The notes under the pieces are model-generated. The model saw nothing but the letters and a program-made list of their open reading frames with translations, ran no database searches and had not been told where the DNA came from. The position numbers and the translations under genes were made by a program. Below, in pieces: positions 56,015 to 63,135 of a DNA stretch of 64,000 bases. The DNA is from Lysobacteraceae bacterium NML95-0200 (GTDB taxonomy: Bacteria > Pseudomonadota > Gammaproteobacteria > Xanthomonadales > Xanthomonadaceae), in NCBI GenBank assembly GCA_002798255.1, contig NWQQ01000020.1, positions 88,477 to 152,476 of the forward strand. The letters run 5' to 3'. Numbering within the stretch: the stretch's first letter is position 1; each line of letters begins with the position of its first letter.

Positions 56015-56884
56015 TTAGAGGGATTGTAGGGCAATTATTTGGGCGTTGTACGCTTTCATCTGCTCATCGTTGAGGCAGCGCACACGCTCGGCGGTCTTGT
56101 GCATCCCGGCCTCTTCCATCGCCAGTGCGAGGCCGCACATAAAGTCGGAGCCGCCACCGTAGGCCAATGCCCGCAGGCGGTCGGCTTCCTTGCGCATGTT
56201 GAGGATGACATTGGCGCCCTTGAGCAGTTCGTCGAACAACTCGGCGCGGATGCGGTGGTAGGTTTGCAGCGGCGGGTCGTTGTCTTCGATACCGTTATGC
56301 CAGTCCGCGATATGGCGGGCAATCAGGCTGGCCGCTTCGGCAAACTGGCTGGTCGGGATTTCCCGGTAGCTCACCTTGAAATGCGCCTTGAGCTTGGCCC
56401 AGCCCTGCATCATGAACAGGCCGGGCTTGTGCTTGCCGACGGTTTCGCAGCCCTTGACCATCATCTCGCGCAGGGTGTTGGCCTGTTCGGCGGAGAGCGT
56501 CTGGCTGGGCAGCACGGCGTAACTGGGCGAGGGCAGGGCGGGCTGGGGTTGTGCGAGCCCTTCGAGTACGTCCAGCACCCAACGGCGGAAGGCTGCGGCG
56601 CGTTCGGTGCGAGCAAACATGGCGACCAAGTGGCAGCCGCGCGGGGAGAAGATGCGGACTTCTTTTTGCAGATTTCCCGAGAGAGCCAAATTGACCTTCT
56701 CGGACATGCCTTCGGAAAACTCGCCAGCGTTACGGCGATAAATGCGGCTGACCGCATTGTCATTTGCGTAACCCAATGCGCGTGCAACATCTGCCGCTGT
56801 GAGATACGGCACGCCGTCACGGTCAATCAGGGTCAGGGAAGTGTTGCCAAAGGAAACGGTGGCGGGGAGAGTGTTGGTGTTCAT
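56015..56884 (-). CDS. Phage antirepressor 3 (BRO-N domain)
   Basis: The 289-residue protein has an N-terminal BRO domain (LTLIDRDGVPYLTAADVARALGYANDNAVSRIYRR; RIFSPRGCHLVAMFARTERAAAFRRWVLDVL), different from the P22_AR_N domain of antirepressors 1 and 2. It shares with antirepressor 1 the middle motif SYAVLPSQTLSAEQANTLREMM and QGWAKLKAHFKVSYREIPTSQFAEAASLIARH. It lies among the late genes but is transcribed leftward from its own promoter. Its leader shows a C4-type antisense target including the ribosome binding site TGGAGCAC. Confidence 0.88.
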   Translation of the reverse strand: MNTNTLPATVSFGNTSLTLIDRDGVPYLTAADVARALGYANDNAVSRIYRRNAGEFSEGMSEKVNLALSGNLQKEVRIFSPRGCHLVAMFARTERAAAFRRWVLDVLEGLAQPQPALPSPSYAVLPSQTLSAEQANTLREMMVKGCETVGKHKPGLFMMQGWAKLKAHFKVSYREIPTSQFAEAASLIARHIADWHNGIEDNDPPLQTYHRIRAELFDELLKGANVILNMRKEADRLRALAYGGGSDFMCGLALAMEEAGMHKTAERVRCLNDEQMKAYNAQIIALQSL

Positions 56885-56945
56885 GCGATGTGCTCCAGTT
56901 CAGTTGTTGAACTGCCCGCCACGAGGCTAACCGTGGGAGGGCAGA

Positions 56946-57109
56946 CGGACGGGTTAGCCTTACCGGTGGAGCACCGGCCCGCATTGCTGCGGCCCGTCCG
57001 TCCACCCATAGAGGGCGAACGAGCACAAAAAATGCCGCCAAGCATTGCACTTGCGGCTTCCGCCGCTCCACTTCGGGAGGCTAATCCCGGTCGCCGAATG
57101 TGCGGCGAC
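56946..57109 (-). ncRNA. C4-type antisense RNA controlling antirepressor 3
   Basis: Read leftward, a closing stem (CGGACGG/CCGTCCG, 56994-57000 with 56946-56952) encloses two segments. GTGCTCCA (56974-56967) is complementary to TGGAGCAC at the ribosome binding site (56897-56890). AGGCTAACC (56960-56952) is complementary to GGTTAGCCT in a leader hairpin loop (56932-56924). A 5' hairpin GCCGC/GCGGC followed by six T lies near 57030-57060, as in the other modules. Confidence 0.8.
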
Positions 57110-57115
57110 GGGGCA

Positions 57116-57144
57116 ACCATAGCGGGGGGATAGGGGGATGTCAA
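57116..57144 (-). promoter_or_regulatory. Promoter of the C4 RNA/antirepressor 3 module
   Basis: On the minus strand consensus TTGACA (57144-57139) is followed after 17 bases by TATGGT (57121-57116), a strong sigma70-like promoter. Confidence 0.75.
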
Positions 57145-57194
57145 CGCATTTCTCCAGATGGGGCGCATCAGGAAATGCCCTGTTAACCTATTGT

Positions 57195-57208
57195 CACAAC
57201 ATGTTGTG
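57195..57208. promoter_or_regulatory. Perfect 14-bp palindrome, possible operator
   Basis: CACAACATGTTGTG is a perfect palindrome in the gap between the leftward antirepressor 3 promoter and the rightward gene at 57261. It may be a binding site for a regulator of either side. A TAAGAT box overlaps its right end, but no good -35 box accompanies it. Confidence 0.4.
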
Positions 57209-57260
57209 TAAGATTCCGTGCTACCTAACGCAGGCGAGCGCCGTGGGCGCTGATGATTTT

Positions 57261-57473
57261 ATGAAGACTCTTCCTCCCATGAAGGTTGTTTTAAGTGGTT
57301 TTGGAAGTGCTTTCATGCTGTTCCCAGCGGGGCAGTTGGAGGCGCTGCCGCCACGTATATCTACGGAAGCAAGGGTTGCCCGCAACTTTGCCATGGCAGG
57401 GAAGCGGCTTGAATCCGCCATGAAGGCTTTTGAGCATGAGCAACGAAGAATCGCCCGTACCGAAAAAGGTTGA
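57261..57473 (+). CDS. Small hypothetical phage protein
   Basis: The 70-residue protein reads MKTLPPMKVVLSGFGSAFMLFPAGQLEALPPRISTEARVARNFA with a helical basic C-terminus. It overlaps the following DUF2335 gene by 38 bases. Function unknown; it may act with that membrane protein. The frame is open upstream to 57138 but that part covers the control region. Confidence 0.55.
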   Translation: MKTLPPMKVVLSGFGSAFMLFPAGQLEALPPRISTEARVARNFAMAGKRLESAMKAFEHEQRRIARTEKG

Positions 57474-57909
57474 GCAGCCGCCTGTTGAACAGATGGAGGC
57501 GAAGATGCCGCCCATCAATGTGCAGATGGACTTGCACGAATTGCGCATCGCTGAATACGAGGAAAAATGGTCTGGCCCTTTGCCCTCTCCAAGGGTTCTG
57601 GCACAGTTCAATGATATTGTGCCGGGTGCTGCTGAGCGCATCTTGAAAATGGCTGAAGAAGAAGGTCGCCATGCCCGGGACATGGAGGCAGAAACGCTCC
57701 AAAAAGTATGGCGTGGACAATTGCTTGGGCAGGTATTTGCGCTTGTGGTAGCACTGGCTGGGATGGGGGCATCCACGGTGCTGGCACTGAAAGGCCATGA
57801 TGGGGTGGCCGCTATCTTGGCGGGAACAACGGTTACGGTTGTAGTGGGCGCTTTCCTGAAACGCAGGCAGGCAAGAAAGAAGAAGGAAGAATCCGCTTCA
57901 GGGGATTGA
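57436..57909 (+). CDS. DUF2335 membrane protein
   Basis: The 157-residue protein has a charged N-terminal region with GPLPSPRVLAQFNDIVPGAAERILKMAEEEGRHARDMEAETLQ and two C-terminal membrane helices (about 96-114 and 118-140), the DUF2335 pattern. DUF2335 proteins occur in prophages and are of unknown function; a role in lysis timing or superinfection exclusion is possible. Its stop codon lies within late promoter-like element 4. Confidence 0.85.
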   Translation: MSNEESPVPKKVEQPPVEQMEAKMPPINVQMDLHELRIAEYEEKWSGPLPSPRVLAQFNDIVPGAAERILKMAEEEGRHARDMEAETLQKVWRGQLLGQVFALVVALAGMGASTVLALKGHDGVAAILAGTTVTVVVGAFLKRRQARKKKEESASGD

Positions 57910-57934
57910 TTGTTCCCCCAGCCCTGTAATAGTG
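57901..57934 (+). promoter_or_regulatory. Late promoter-like element 4 (lysis and tail fibre genes)
   Basis: GGGGATTGATTG (57901-57912), 16 bases, then ATAGTG (57929-57934), seven bases before the endolysin start. Best match to element 2 in both halves. Confidence 0.75.
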
Positions 57935-57940
57935 CTGGGC

Positions 57941-58429
57941 ATGAACAGGCAACTTCCTACCCCATTGACGTTACCGCAGGTGCAGGCGCATGTGCTGGCG
58001 CCTGCCCTGAAGGGTTGGCCGGACAGTATCGAGGCCCGGGTGATGCTGCTGGCTATTGGCCTACAAGAGTCACGCTTCGCCCATCGCCGCCAAGTGCGTG
58101 GGCCTGCTCGTGGTTTCTGGCAGTTTGAAAAGGGCGGCGGTGTGCGCGGGGTGATGACGCATCCGGCCAGCCGTGCGCGTGCTGTGCAGGCCTGCCAAGC
58201 CGCAGGCATCGCGGCAACCTATGACGCGGCATATGCACAGCTTGAGCATGACGACCTGCTGGCAGCCCGCTTTGCCCGGCTGCTGCTGCTGACCGACCCG
58301 CAGCCGTTGCCCAAGCTGGGCGATGAGCAGGGCGCGTGGGATTACTACATCAGAAATTGGCGACCGGGCAAGCCGCATCGGCACACCTGGGGGCGGCTGT
58401 ATGCGCAAGCATTGGAGGTGGTGAAATGA
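57941..58429 (+). CDS. Lysozyme-like endolysin / muramidase
   Basis: The 162-residue protein has the core of lysozyme-superfamily enzymes: ARVMLLAIGLQESRFAHRRQ, where the glutamate in LQES is the likely catalytic residue, followed by GPARGFWQFEKGGGVRGVM and a C-terminal WDYYIRNWRPGKPHRHTWGRLY. It has no signal peptide, so a holin is needed. It is the first lysis gene after late element 4 and overlaps the next gene by four bases. Confidence 0.8.
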   Translation: MNRQLPTPLTLPQVQAHVLAPALKGWPDSIEARVMLLAIGLQESRFAHRRQVRGPARGFWQFEKGGGVRGVMTHPASRARAVQACQAAGIAATYDAAYAQLEHDDLLAARFARLLLLTDPQPLPKLGDEQGAWDYYIRNWRPGKPHRHTWGRLYAQALEVVK

Positions 58430-58770
58430 TTGAGGAGGCTGGCGCGATGGCCGAAAACGCAACATTCATGGCCGCTGGCGGGATTGTCAGTGTTATCGGC
58501 CAGATGGCTTGGCGACGATTTTTCAGCAGCGAAGGCAAGGCGCTCACGGAGCTTTACAAGCAATTGGGGGAGCGATTGTCTTCGCAAGAGGAGCGCATTC
58601 GCACGCTGGAATCTCGGTTGCATGAGGAGTTCAACAAGCGCCTTGTGGCCGAGGAAAAAATGAACCGGCTGCGGATGCGGGTGTACAAGCTGGAAACTGA
58701 AATGCGGCACCACGGTATTGAAGTGCCTCCGCATGAAGAGCATACCCATGATGATGACAGCAGCCATTAA
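58426..58770 (+). CDS. Holin-like membrane protein with coiled coil
   Basis: The 114-residue protein has one weakly hydrophobic N-terminal segment (about residues 12-28: FMAAGGIVSVIGQMAW), then a long coiled coil (LGERLSSQEERIRTLESRLHEEF) and a histidine/aspartate-rich tail. Its position between endolysin and Rz suits a holin or pinholin, but no holin family is recognised. Confidence 0.55.
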   Translation: MIEEAGAMAENATFMAAGGIVSVIGQMAWRRFFSSEGKALTELYKQLGERLSSQEERIRTLESRLHEEFNKRLVAEEKMNRLRMRVYKLETEMRHHGIEVPPHEEHTHDDDSSH

Positions 58771-59227
58771 AGCTCTGCTGGTCCTGCTACTGGCCGCCGT
58801 GATTGGCCTGTTGTGGTATCGCGGGCAGGCCGTAAATGCGGTGGCAAAACAAGAAACGGCGGAAGCACAGATGCAGACATTGCAGGCCGAGCGTGATGCT
58901 TTGGCCGCAGCGTTGGAGCACTCGCACCAGCACGCACTTGCAATGGAATCCGCCGCTCAAAAGTACGAACAGGAGAAACAAGATGCAGAACAGCGTGCTG
59001 AAAAGCTGGCTGCCGATTTGCGCACTGGCGCTGTCCGGCTGCGCGAGCGCTGGCAGGGCTGTCCGGCAAGCCCAAGTGTGCCCGCCGTTGCCTCCAGCTC
59101 CGGCCAGCCTGATGCAGGAGCCGAGGACAGAAGCGAAAGTGCGGCGCGAATTATTGGAGCCGCAGCCGAGTGCGACGCACAGGTGCGCGGATTGCAGGCA
59201 GTAATCAGGGCTGACCGGGGCGAGTAA
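58748..59227 (+). CDS. Rz: Rz-like spanin, inner-membrane subunit
   Basis: The 159-residue protein has an N-terminal membrane anchor (AAIKALLVLLLAAVIGLLWYR) and a long periplasmic coiled coil rich in A, E and Q, the i-spanin layout. It overlaps the previous gene by 23 bases and completely contains the Rz1-like gene in the +1 register. The spanin complex fuses inner and outer membranes at the end of lysis. The first of three consecutive ATGs is taken as the start. Confidence 0.82.
   Translation: MMMTAAIKALLVLLLAAVIGLLWYRGQAVNAVAKQETAEAQMQTLQAERDALAAALEHSHQHALAMESAAQKYEQEKQDAEQRAEKLAADLRTGAVRLRERWQGCPASPSVPAVASSSGQPDAGAEDRSESAARIIGAAAECDAQVRGLQAVIRADRGE
58983..59204 (+). CDS. Rz1: Rz1-like outer-membrane lipoprotein, nested in Rz
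   Basis: A 73-codon frame inside Rz begins MQNSVLKSWLPICALALSGC, a type II signal peptide with lipobox LSGC. The mature part has the proline-rich stretch CPPLPPAPASLMQEP, as in Rz1 proteins. Size, nesting and the lipobox together identify the o-spanin partner. Confidence 0.85.
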   Translation: MQNSVLKSWLPICALALSGCASAGRAVRQAQVCPPLPPAPASLMQEPRTEAKVRRELLEPQPSATHRCADCRQ

Positions 59228-59787
59228 TGAAGAAATCCCGCGTCCAGCTATGGGGTAAACCCAATGGCTATGTGGTGGTGGACATTGATGCCACCGAGGG
59301 CGCGGTGCTGGGACAGAACCTGCGCTGGCCGAATGGCGAGCTGGTGCAGGCTTCGGATTTTGCGGGCAGTGGCGATGGCGGCGGCATTGATGGCGCAGTG
59401 TATTGGCGCTCGCTGCAAGAAGTACCAGACAACGTGCAGGCCGTAGAACACTTGAGTGGCGATGGCTTTGTGCGCAAAAGCGGAACAGCATGGAGTGCAT
59501 CGCCCATTGTCAATGCAGACCTTGCGGATGCAAGCACAACCGGGCTTAAGGAAGGCGCAAATCTGTATTTCACCGAGCAACGTGCACGAGATGCGGCGCC
59601 TATTCAAGCGGTGGTGGGGGGCGTAGGCGTGCAGATTGACTTGGCCGACCCGAGGCGGCCAAGCGTGAGCACTCGAATTTCCACCGACACCGACAACCGG
59701 CTGCGGCGCGGCTCAGATGATGGGCTGTATGTCCCGGACGACCTGACGCCCGACCCGCTGGCCTACTACATCCTTGCCAAAACCTAG
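59227..59787 (+). CDS. Tail fibre-associated protein
   Basis: The 186-residue protein starts KKSRVQLWGKPNGYVVVDID and includes SPIVNADLADASTTGLKEGANLYFTEQRARDA, the fibre-shaft pattern NLYFTEQRARDA. It is probably a baseplate or fibre-anchor protein. Its ATG overlaps the Rz stop. Confidence 0.65.
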   Translation: MKKSRVQLWGKPNGYVVVDIDATEGAVLGQNLRWPNGELVQASDFAGSGDGGGIDGAVYWRSLQEVPDNVQAVEHLSGDGFVRKSGTAWSASPIVNADLADASTTGLKEGANLYFTEQRARDAAPIQAVVGGVGVQIDLADPRRPSVSTRISTDTDNRLRRGSDDGLYVPDDLTPDPLAYYILAKT

Positions 59788-59799
59788 GAAAACACTGGC

Positions 59800-60321
59800 A
59801 TGACTTTGGAACAACGACTGATTGCGCTGGCACAAGCCATCGGGGCTGACATCAAAGCCTTGAAGCTGGCCGATGGCGACCTGTCGTCACTCTCGACGAC
59901 GGCCAAGGGCAACCTGGTCGCCGCCATCAACGAGCTGCACAGCACCATGTCGAGCCTGTCTGGCTCCACTGCACTGATTGACGACAGTGCTGGCGATGGC
60001 AACACCAGCAAGACCTGGTCGGCAGACAAAATCCACGACAGTATCGAGGCAGCCAAGGCAGCGGTCAAAAACGAACTGGTCAACGGCGCAGGCGCAGCGC
60101 TGGACACGCTGAATGAGCTGGCACAGGCGCTGAATAACGATCCGAATTTTGCGGCCACGATTGCAGCCGAGGTGGGTAACCGGGTGCGATATGACCAAGC
60201 GCAGGCATTGAACGACACGCAGAAACAGCAAGCGCGCTCGAACATCGGCGCATTTGGCGCGCCGGAGATTGGCAATCCCGACCACGACCTTGTGCAAACC
60301 TACACGGCGGCCAAGCAGTAA
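59800..60321 (+). CDS. Short tail fibre protein
   Basis: The 173-residue protein begins MTLEQRLIALAQAIGADIKAL and contains LTTKGNLVAAINEL-type phage fibre sequence (STTAKGNLVAAINELHSTMSSL; LDTLNELAQALNNDPNFAATIAAEVGNRVRYDQAQALND). The opening 20 residues recur at the start of the next gene, suggesting tandem duplication of a fibre attachment segment. Confidence 0.75.
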   Translation: MTLEQRLIALAQAIGADIKALKLADGDLSSLSTTAKGNLVAAINELHSTMSSLSGSTALIDDSAGDGNTSKTWSADKIHDSIEAAKAAVKNELVNGAGAALDTLNELAQALNNDPNFAATIAAEVGNRVRYDQAQALNDTQKQQARSNIGAFGAPEIGNPDHDLVQTYTAAKQ

Positions 60322-60330
60322 GGGGGGGGT

Positions 60331-61710
60331 ATGGCGACGCTGGAGCAGCGCCTGACCGCCTTTGCCGAGGCTGTTGGTGCGGACATCAAACAAATCAACG
60401 TCCAGATGCAAGGGCTGGGCGGCAGTACGGTGGCGTGGAGCCAGCTGACTGACGCGCCAGAAACAGCAACGCGCTGGCCGAACATCACCGAGGTGGGCGG
60501 CGTAAACCCTAAACCGGCGCGCACGGCGAGTGGTTTCTTGCGCGATGATGGCATGTGGACGAATGGCTACCACAACAGCCTGATTCTGTACGCCGACAAC
60601 CCAGCAGGCGGCGGGCGCTACATCCGCGTGGGGATACTCAGCAACACGTCTCGCAAAGTGCCCGACGGGAACATGTACCTCGATTTTTTCAGCGCCAACA
60701 GCGTGGCTCCGGCAGACCCGCAGCTCCGCCTGATTCGCTGGGCGGGGGCAAACGGTATCGGCGAGCTGGTGCACCGGGGGAACGGCCAGATGCGGCTGTG
60801 GGCGCTGGGCGACGCACAGCTCCACTTCGGCTCTGGCGGCATCTCGCGGATGTACTACGACCCGGCGACCCAGGGCTGGTCGATACCAGCCAGTGGCGGG
60901 CTGCGCATCGGCGGCCATGTAACCCATCACGACGGTAACGATGCTCGGCTCATCACCAGCGACAACGACCCCGGCGCGATTGGCGCAGGCGCGGTGTGGG
61001 TGCGTACCTCGCACCCGATGGGGCTGCATGTGCGTAACAGCGACAACAGCGGCTGGATACGACTCGGAGGCGGCGGTATGCAGGTACAGAAACAGCAGAT
61101 TTTTACGGCCAGCGGCACATTCACCCCGCCCCCAGGCATGATCGCCCAGGGCGGGCACTGTGAGGTGCTGCTGGTGAGTGGGGGTGGGGCCGCTTCGGGG
61201 AATTTCAAAATGAAAGGGGGGCTACCGAGCTTGTACGAACCCGACATGGCCGAATGGTCAGGCTATGGAGGCAATGGCGGCGGAGTTTTTCGAGCTGCAC
61301 TGTCCGGCGTTGTGACGCCGCAAACAGTGGTTATCGGCGCTGGTGGCACGACTACACTCACCCCAATGTACAGTCCAAACCCAGACACGTTATACGTGTT
61401 GCACGGCACACACGGAGGCATAACGAAATTCGGAGATAGGGCGTGGGTTAACGGAAGTGCTGCATTCACTGACGGGAAGCATCACGGAGTCGTACAGCAC
61501 TACGGCGGGCAAGCAAGCAGTAAACGGGGCATTGTGGTGCGCCCTCACCCTGGCACGCAGGGTTACGGCGCAGGCGGGCATGCAAACATGCCTTTTGATG
61601 CCAGCATATCCCAAGGCACAAACTCTGGCGCAGGCGGTAGTTTTACTAGAAACAAAGCCAATGGAGCGTCCGGCATCTGCATCGTCACCTGGTGGGAGGC
61701 TGCCGAATGA
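60331..61710 (+). CDS. Tail fibre with glycine-rich receptor-binding tip
   Basis: The 459-residue protein starts MATLEQRLTAFAEAVGADIKQI, has a triple-helical shaft region, repeated strand segments, and a C-terminal glycine-rich tip (about 310-459: GYGGNGGGVFRAALSGV; GAGGSFTRNKANGASGICIVTWW) like the polyglycine-helix tips of T-even-type adhesins. It should decide the host receptor. The ORF is closed by the assembly gene, overlapping four bases. Confidence 0.8.
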   Translation: MATLEQRLTAFAEAVGADIKQINVQMQGLGGSTVAWSQLTDAPETATRWPNITEVGGVNPKPARTASGFLRDDGMWTNGYHNSLILYADNPAGGGRYIRVGILSNTSRKVPDGNMYLDFFSANSVAPADPQLRLIRWAGANGIGELVHRGNGQMRLWALGDAQLHFGSGGISRMYYDPATQGWSIPASGGLRIGGHVTHHDGNDARLITSDNDPGAIGAGAVWVRTSHPMGLHVRNSDNSGWIRLGGGGMQVQKQQIFTASGTFTPPPGMIAQGGHCEVLLVSGGGAASGNFKMKGGLPSLYEPDMAEWSGYGGNGGGVFRAALSGVVTPQTVVIGAGGTTTLTPMYSPNPDTLYVLHGTHGGITKFGDRAWVNGSAAFTDGKHHGVVQHYGGQASSKRGIVVRPHPGTQGYGAGGHANMPFDASISQGTNSGAGGSFTRNKANGASGICIVTWWEAAE

Positions 61711-62213
61711 CCCGTATCTACGCACTGATTGACGATGGACTGGTCACGAACGTCATCACGGCCGAGACCGCCTGGCCGGAGGGTATCGACGTGACAGACT
61801 TCGACCCGCAGCCAGGTATCGGCTGGCAGTACGACGGTGAGACGTTCACACCGCCGCCCCCACCCGAAGTGCCGGAGCCGTCCGAACCGCAGCCACCGGC
61901 GCATACCCCCCCGGACGGCGACGGCCCGTTCCTGAGCAACTACGCCTTCGATATGCGGTTCACGTTGCCTGAGCGAATCGCAGTTAAACAGAAAGCAATG
62001 GTGACGCCCGGCATGACGCCGGAGCAGGTGGCGACCGCACTGGCCGTACAGGTCAATATCGAGCGTGCCGCCAAGGCCACGTTTGTGAACCCGCAGCGCC
62101 CGGAGACGCGAGCAGGCGTGATGCAGTTCGTACAGCTTGGGGTGTTGACGCAGGAGCGAGCGTTGGAAATCCTCGACGCGCCGATCCAGCCCCACGAGGT
62201 GTATCACCCATGA
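61707..62213 (+). CDS. Tail fibre assembly-like protein
   Basis: The 168-residue protein begins MTRIYALIDDGLVTNVITAETAWPEG, has the DGETFTPPPPPEVPEP proline-rich hinge, and a helical C-terminal half. The N-terminal pattern is that of small fibre-associated or chaperone proteins found after fibre genes. It overlaps both neighbours by four bases. Confidence 0.65.
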   Translation: MTRIYALIDDGLVTNVITAETAWPEGIDVTDFDPQPGIGWQYDGETFTPPPPPEVPEPSEPQPPAHTPPDGDGPFLSNYAFDMRFTLPERIAVKQKAMVTPGMTPEQVATALAVQVNIERAAKATFVNPQRPETRAGVMQFVQLGVLTQERALEILDAPIQPHEVYHP

Positions 62214-62653
62214 GTCACGTCACCCTTGTGTTTACGCGCAGCGGCAAGATCGGTAGCCGCCTGCTGCGCTTGATACTGGGCAGCCGCTGGAGCCACTGCG
62301 GCATCGTGACGCAAGACGGCACGGTGATCGAAGCCCAGATCAAAGGCGTGGTCGAGCGCCCGTTGACCGACATGCTGGCCGAAAGCGACCGACACGAATA
62401 CGTTAATGTGCCGTGCCCCGTCGCAGACGCGGTGATCGCCGCCGCACGGTCGCAGCTTGGTAAGCCCTACGACTGGCTGGGGCTGTTCGGCTACGGTCTG
62501 CGCTCCAGCCGCGTGCAGCGCAGCGAGCGGTGGTTCTGCTCAGAACTGACGGCCTGGGCATTTGCCCATGCGGGCTATCCACTGATGCGTAGTTCAGCAT
62601 GGCGTATCAGTCCGCCGATGTTGTACTTGCCGATATGGCGTCTTGATGGATAA
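62210..62653 (+). CDS. Permuted papain-fold (YiiX/NlpC-like) hydrolase
   Basis: The 147-residue protein has the permuted catalytic order: His in SRWSHCGIVTQDG (about residue 29) and Cys in ERWFCSELTAWAF (about residue 109), as in YiiX/YebB-type and LRAT-like enzymes. It could cut peptidoglycan peptides or acyl bonds. It is the last gene of the late operon, 120 bp from attR, so it may be virion-associated or a lysogenic-conversion gene. The overlap with the fibre-assembly gene suggests joint expression. Confidence 0.75.
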   Translation: MSHVTLVFTRSGKIGSRLLRLILGSRWSHCGIVTQDGTVIEAQIKGVVERPLTDMLAESDRHEYVNVPCPVADAVIAAARSQLGKPYDWLGLFGYGLRSSRVQRSERWFCSELTAWAFAHAGYPLMRSSAWRISPPMLYLPIWRLDG

Positions 62654-62773
62654 CCGTTCTCCCTATTGCACTGTAACCAGTTGATTTCATTGGTGCGAAA
62701 TATGCGTTTTTGGCACTCCAATTTTCTTGGCAAATCCTTTTGGAAACAAAGGATTGCGACTGTCATGCCGCAA

Positions 62774-62826
62774 GTCTGGGGGACAAGTGGTCGTCGGTTC
62801 GAATCCGGCTACCCCGACCAAAAACA
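62774..62826 (+). repeat. attR core (53-bp direct repeat)
   Basis: The 53 bases are identical to 18848-18900 and reproduce the 3' part of tRNA-Pro. Upstream (62654-62773) is AT-rich phage DNA with a perfect eight-base inverted repeat AATCCTTT/AAAGGATT, perhaps integrase arm sites or a terminator. Downstream (62827-63011) is the related but diverged flank. Confidence 0.9.
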
Positions 62827-62892
62827 CCAACAAAATTAGCGGCTTGCGGACGTGTCCCAAGTCGCTTTTTTTGTTTCCTCCCTATTTCCACC

Positions 62893-63011
62893 CTATCGCT
62901 TGAGGGTGAGCCCCGGCACAACATCCGTCCATGGCAGGTCGTGACCGTCCAGATACACCTCGGTCATGTTGATGCTGCCGTGTCCCATCAGCGCCTGAAC
63001 CTGTTGCTTTG
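62893..63011 (-). pseudogene. Relic of a second integrase (C-terminal 38 codons)
   Basis: Read leftward the sequence encodes KQQVQALMGHGSINMTEVYL followed by the same ending as the resident integrase, with two substitutions (Ile for Leu in GHGS-x-N; Val for Ala near the end). It retains the Tyr nucleophile but nothing upstream. It is located after attR, so it was part of the target chromosome before the present phage inserted, i.e. a remnant of an earlier related element. Confidence 0.85.
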
Positions 63012-63135
63012 GTCATTCAGGCGGCAGATTTGGAGTGCCATTTTTGCAGCCGGAAGTCGGTCGGAGTGTTGAAAAGATTTTTGGTGGGGCACTCGCCGTG
63101 GGAGAATATGCGACCTGTTTTCTTGGTGCTTTCCC

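Larger units (their letters stand above)
18848..62826. mobile_element. Temperate podovirus-type prophage integrated in tRNA-Pro(GGG)
   Basis: A 44-kb element is bounded by identical 53-bp repeats and contains every module of a temperate phage: integrase and excisionase-like genes, antirepressors, recombination genes, repressor/cro switch, replication, terminase, portal, scaffold, capsid, connectors, internal virion proteins, lysis and tail fibres. There is no tape measure protein, sheath or tail-tube gene, and there are T7-gp13-like and internal virion proteins, so a short-tailed virion is likely. No late gene is visibly broken. One antirepressor gene is truncated. Confidence 0.93.

Noticed and set aside
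62774..62818. A second tRNA-Pro gene
   Set aside because: Only the 3' half is present, without acceptor 5' strand or D-arm; it is the attR repeat.
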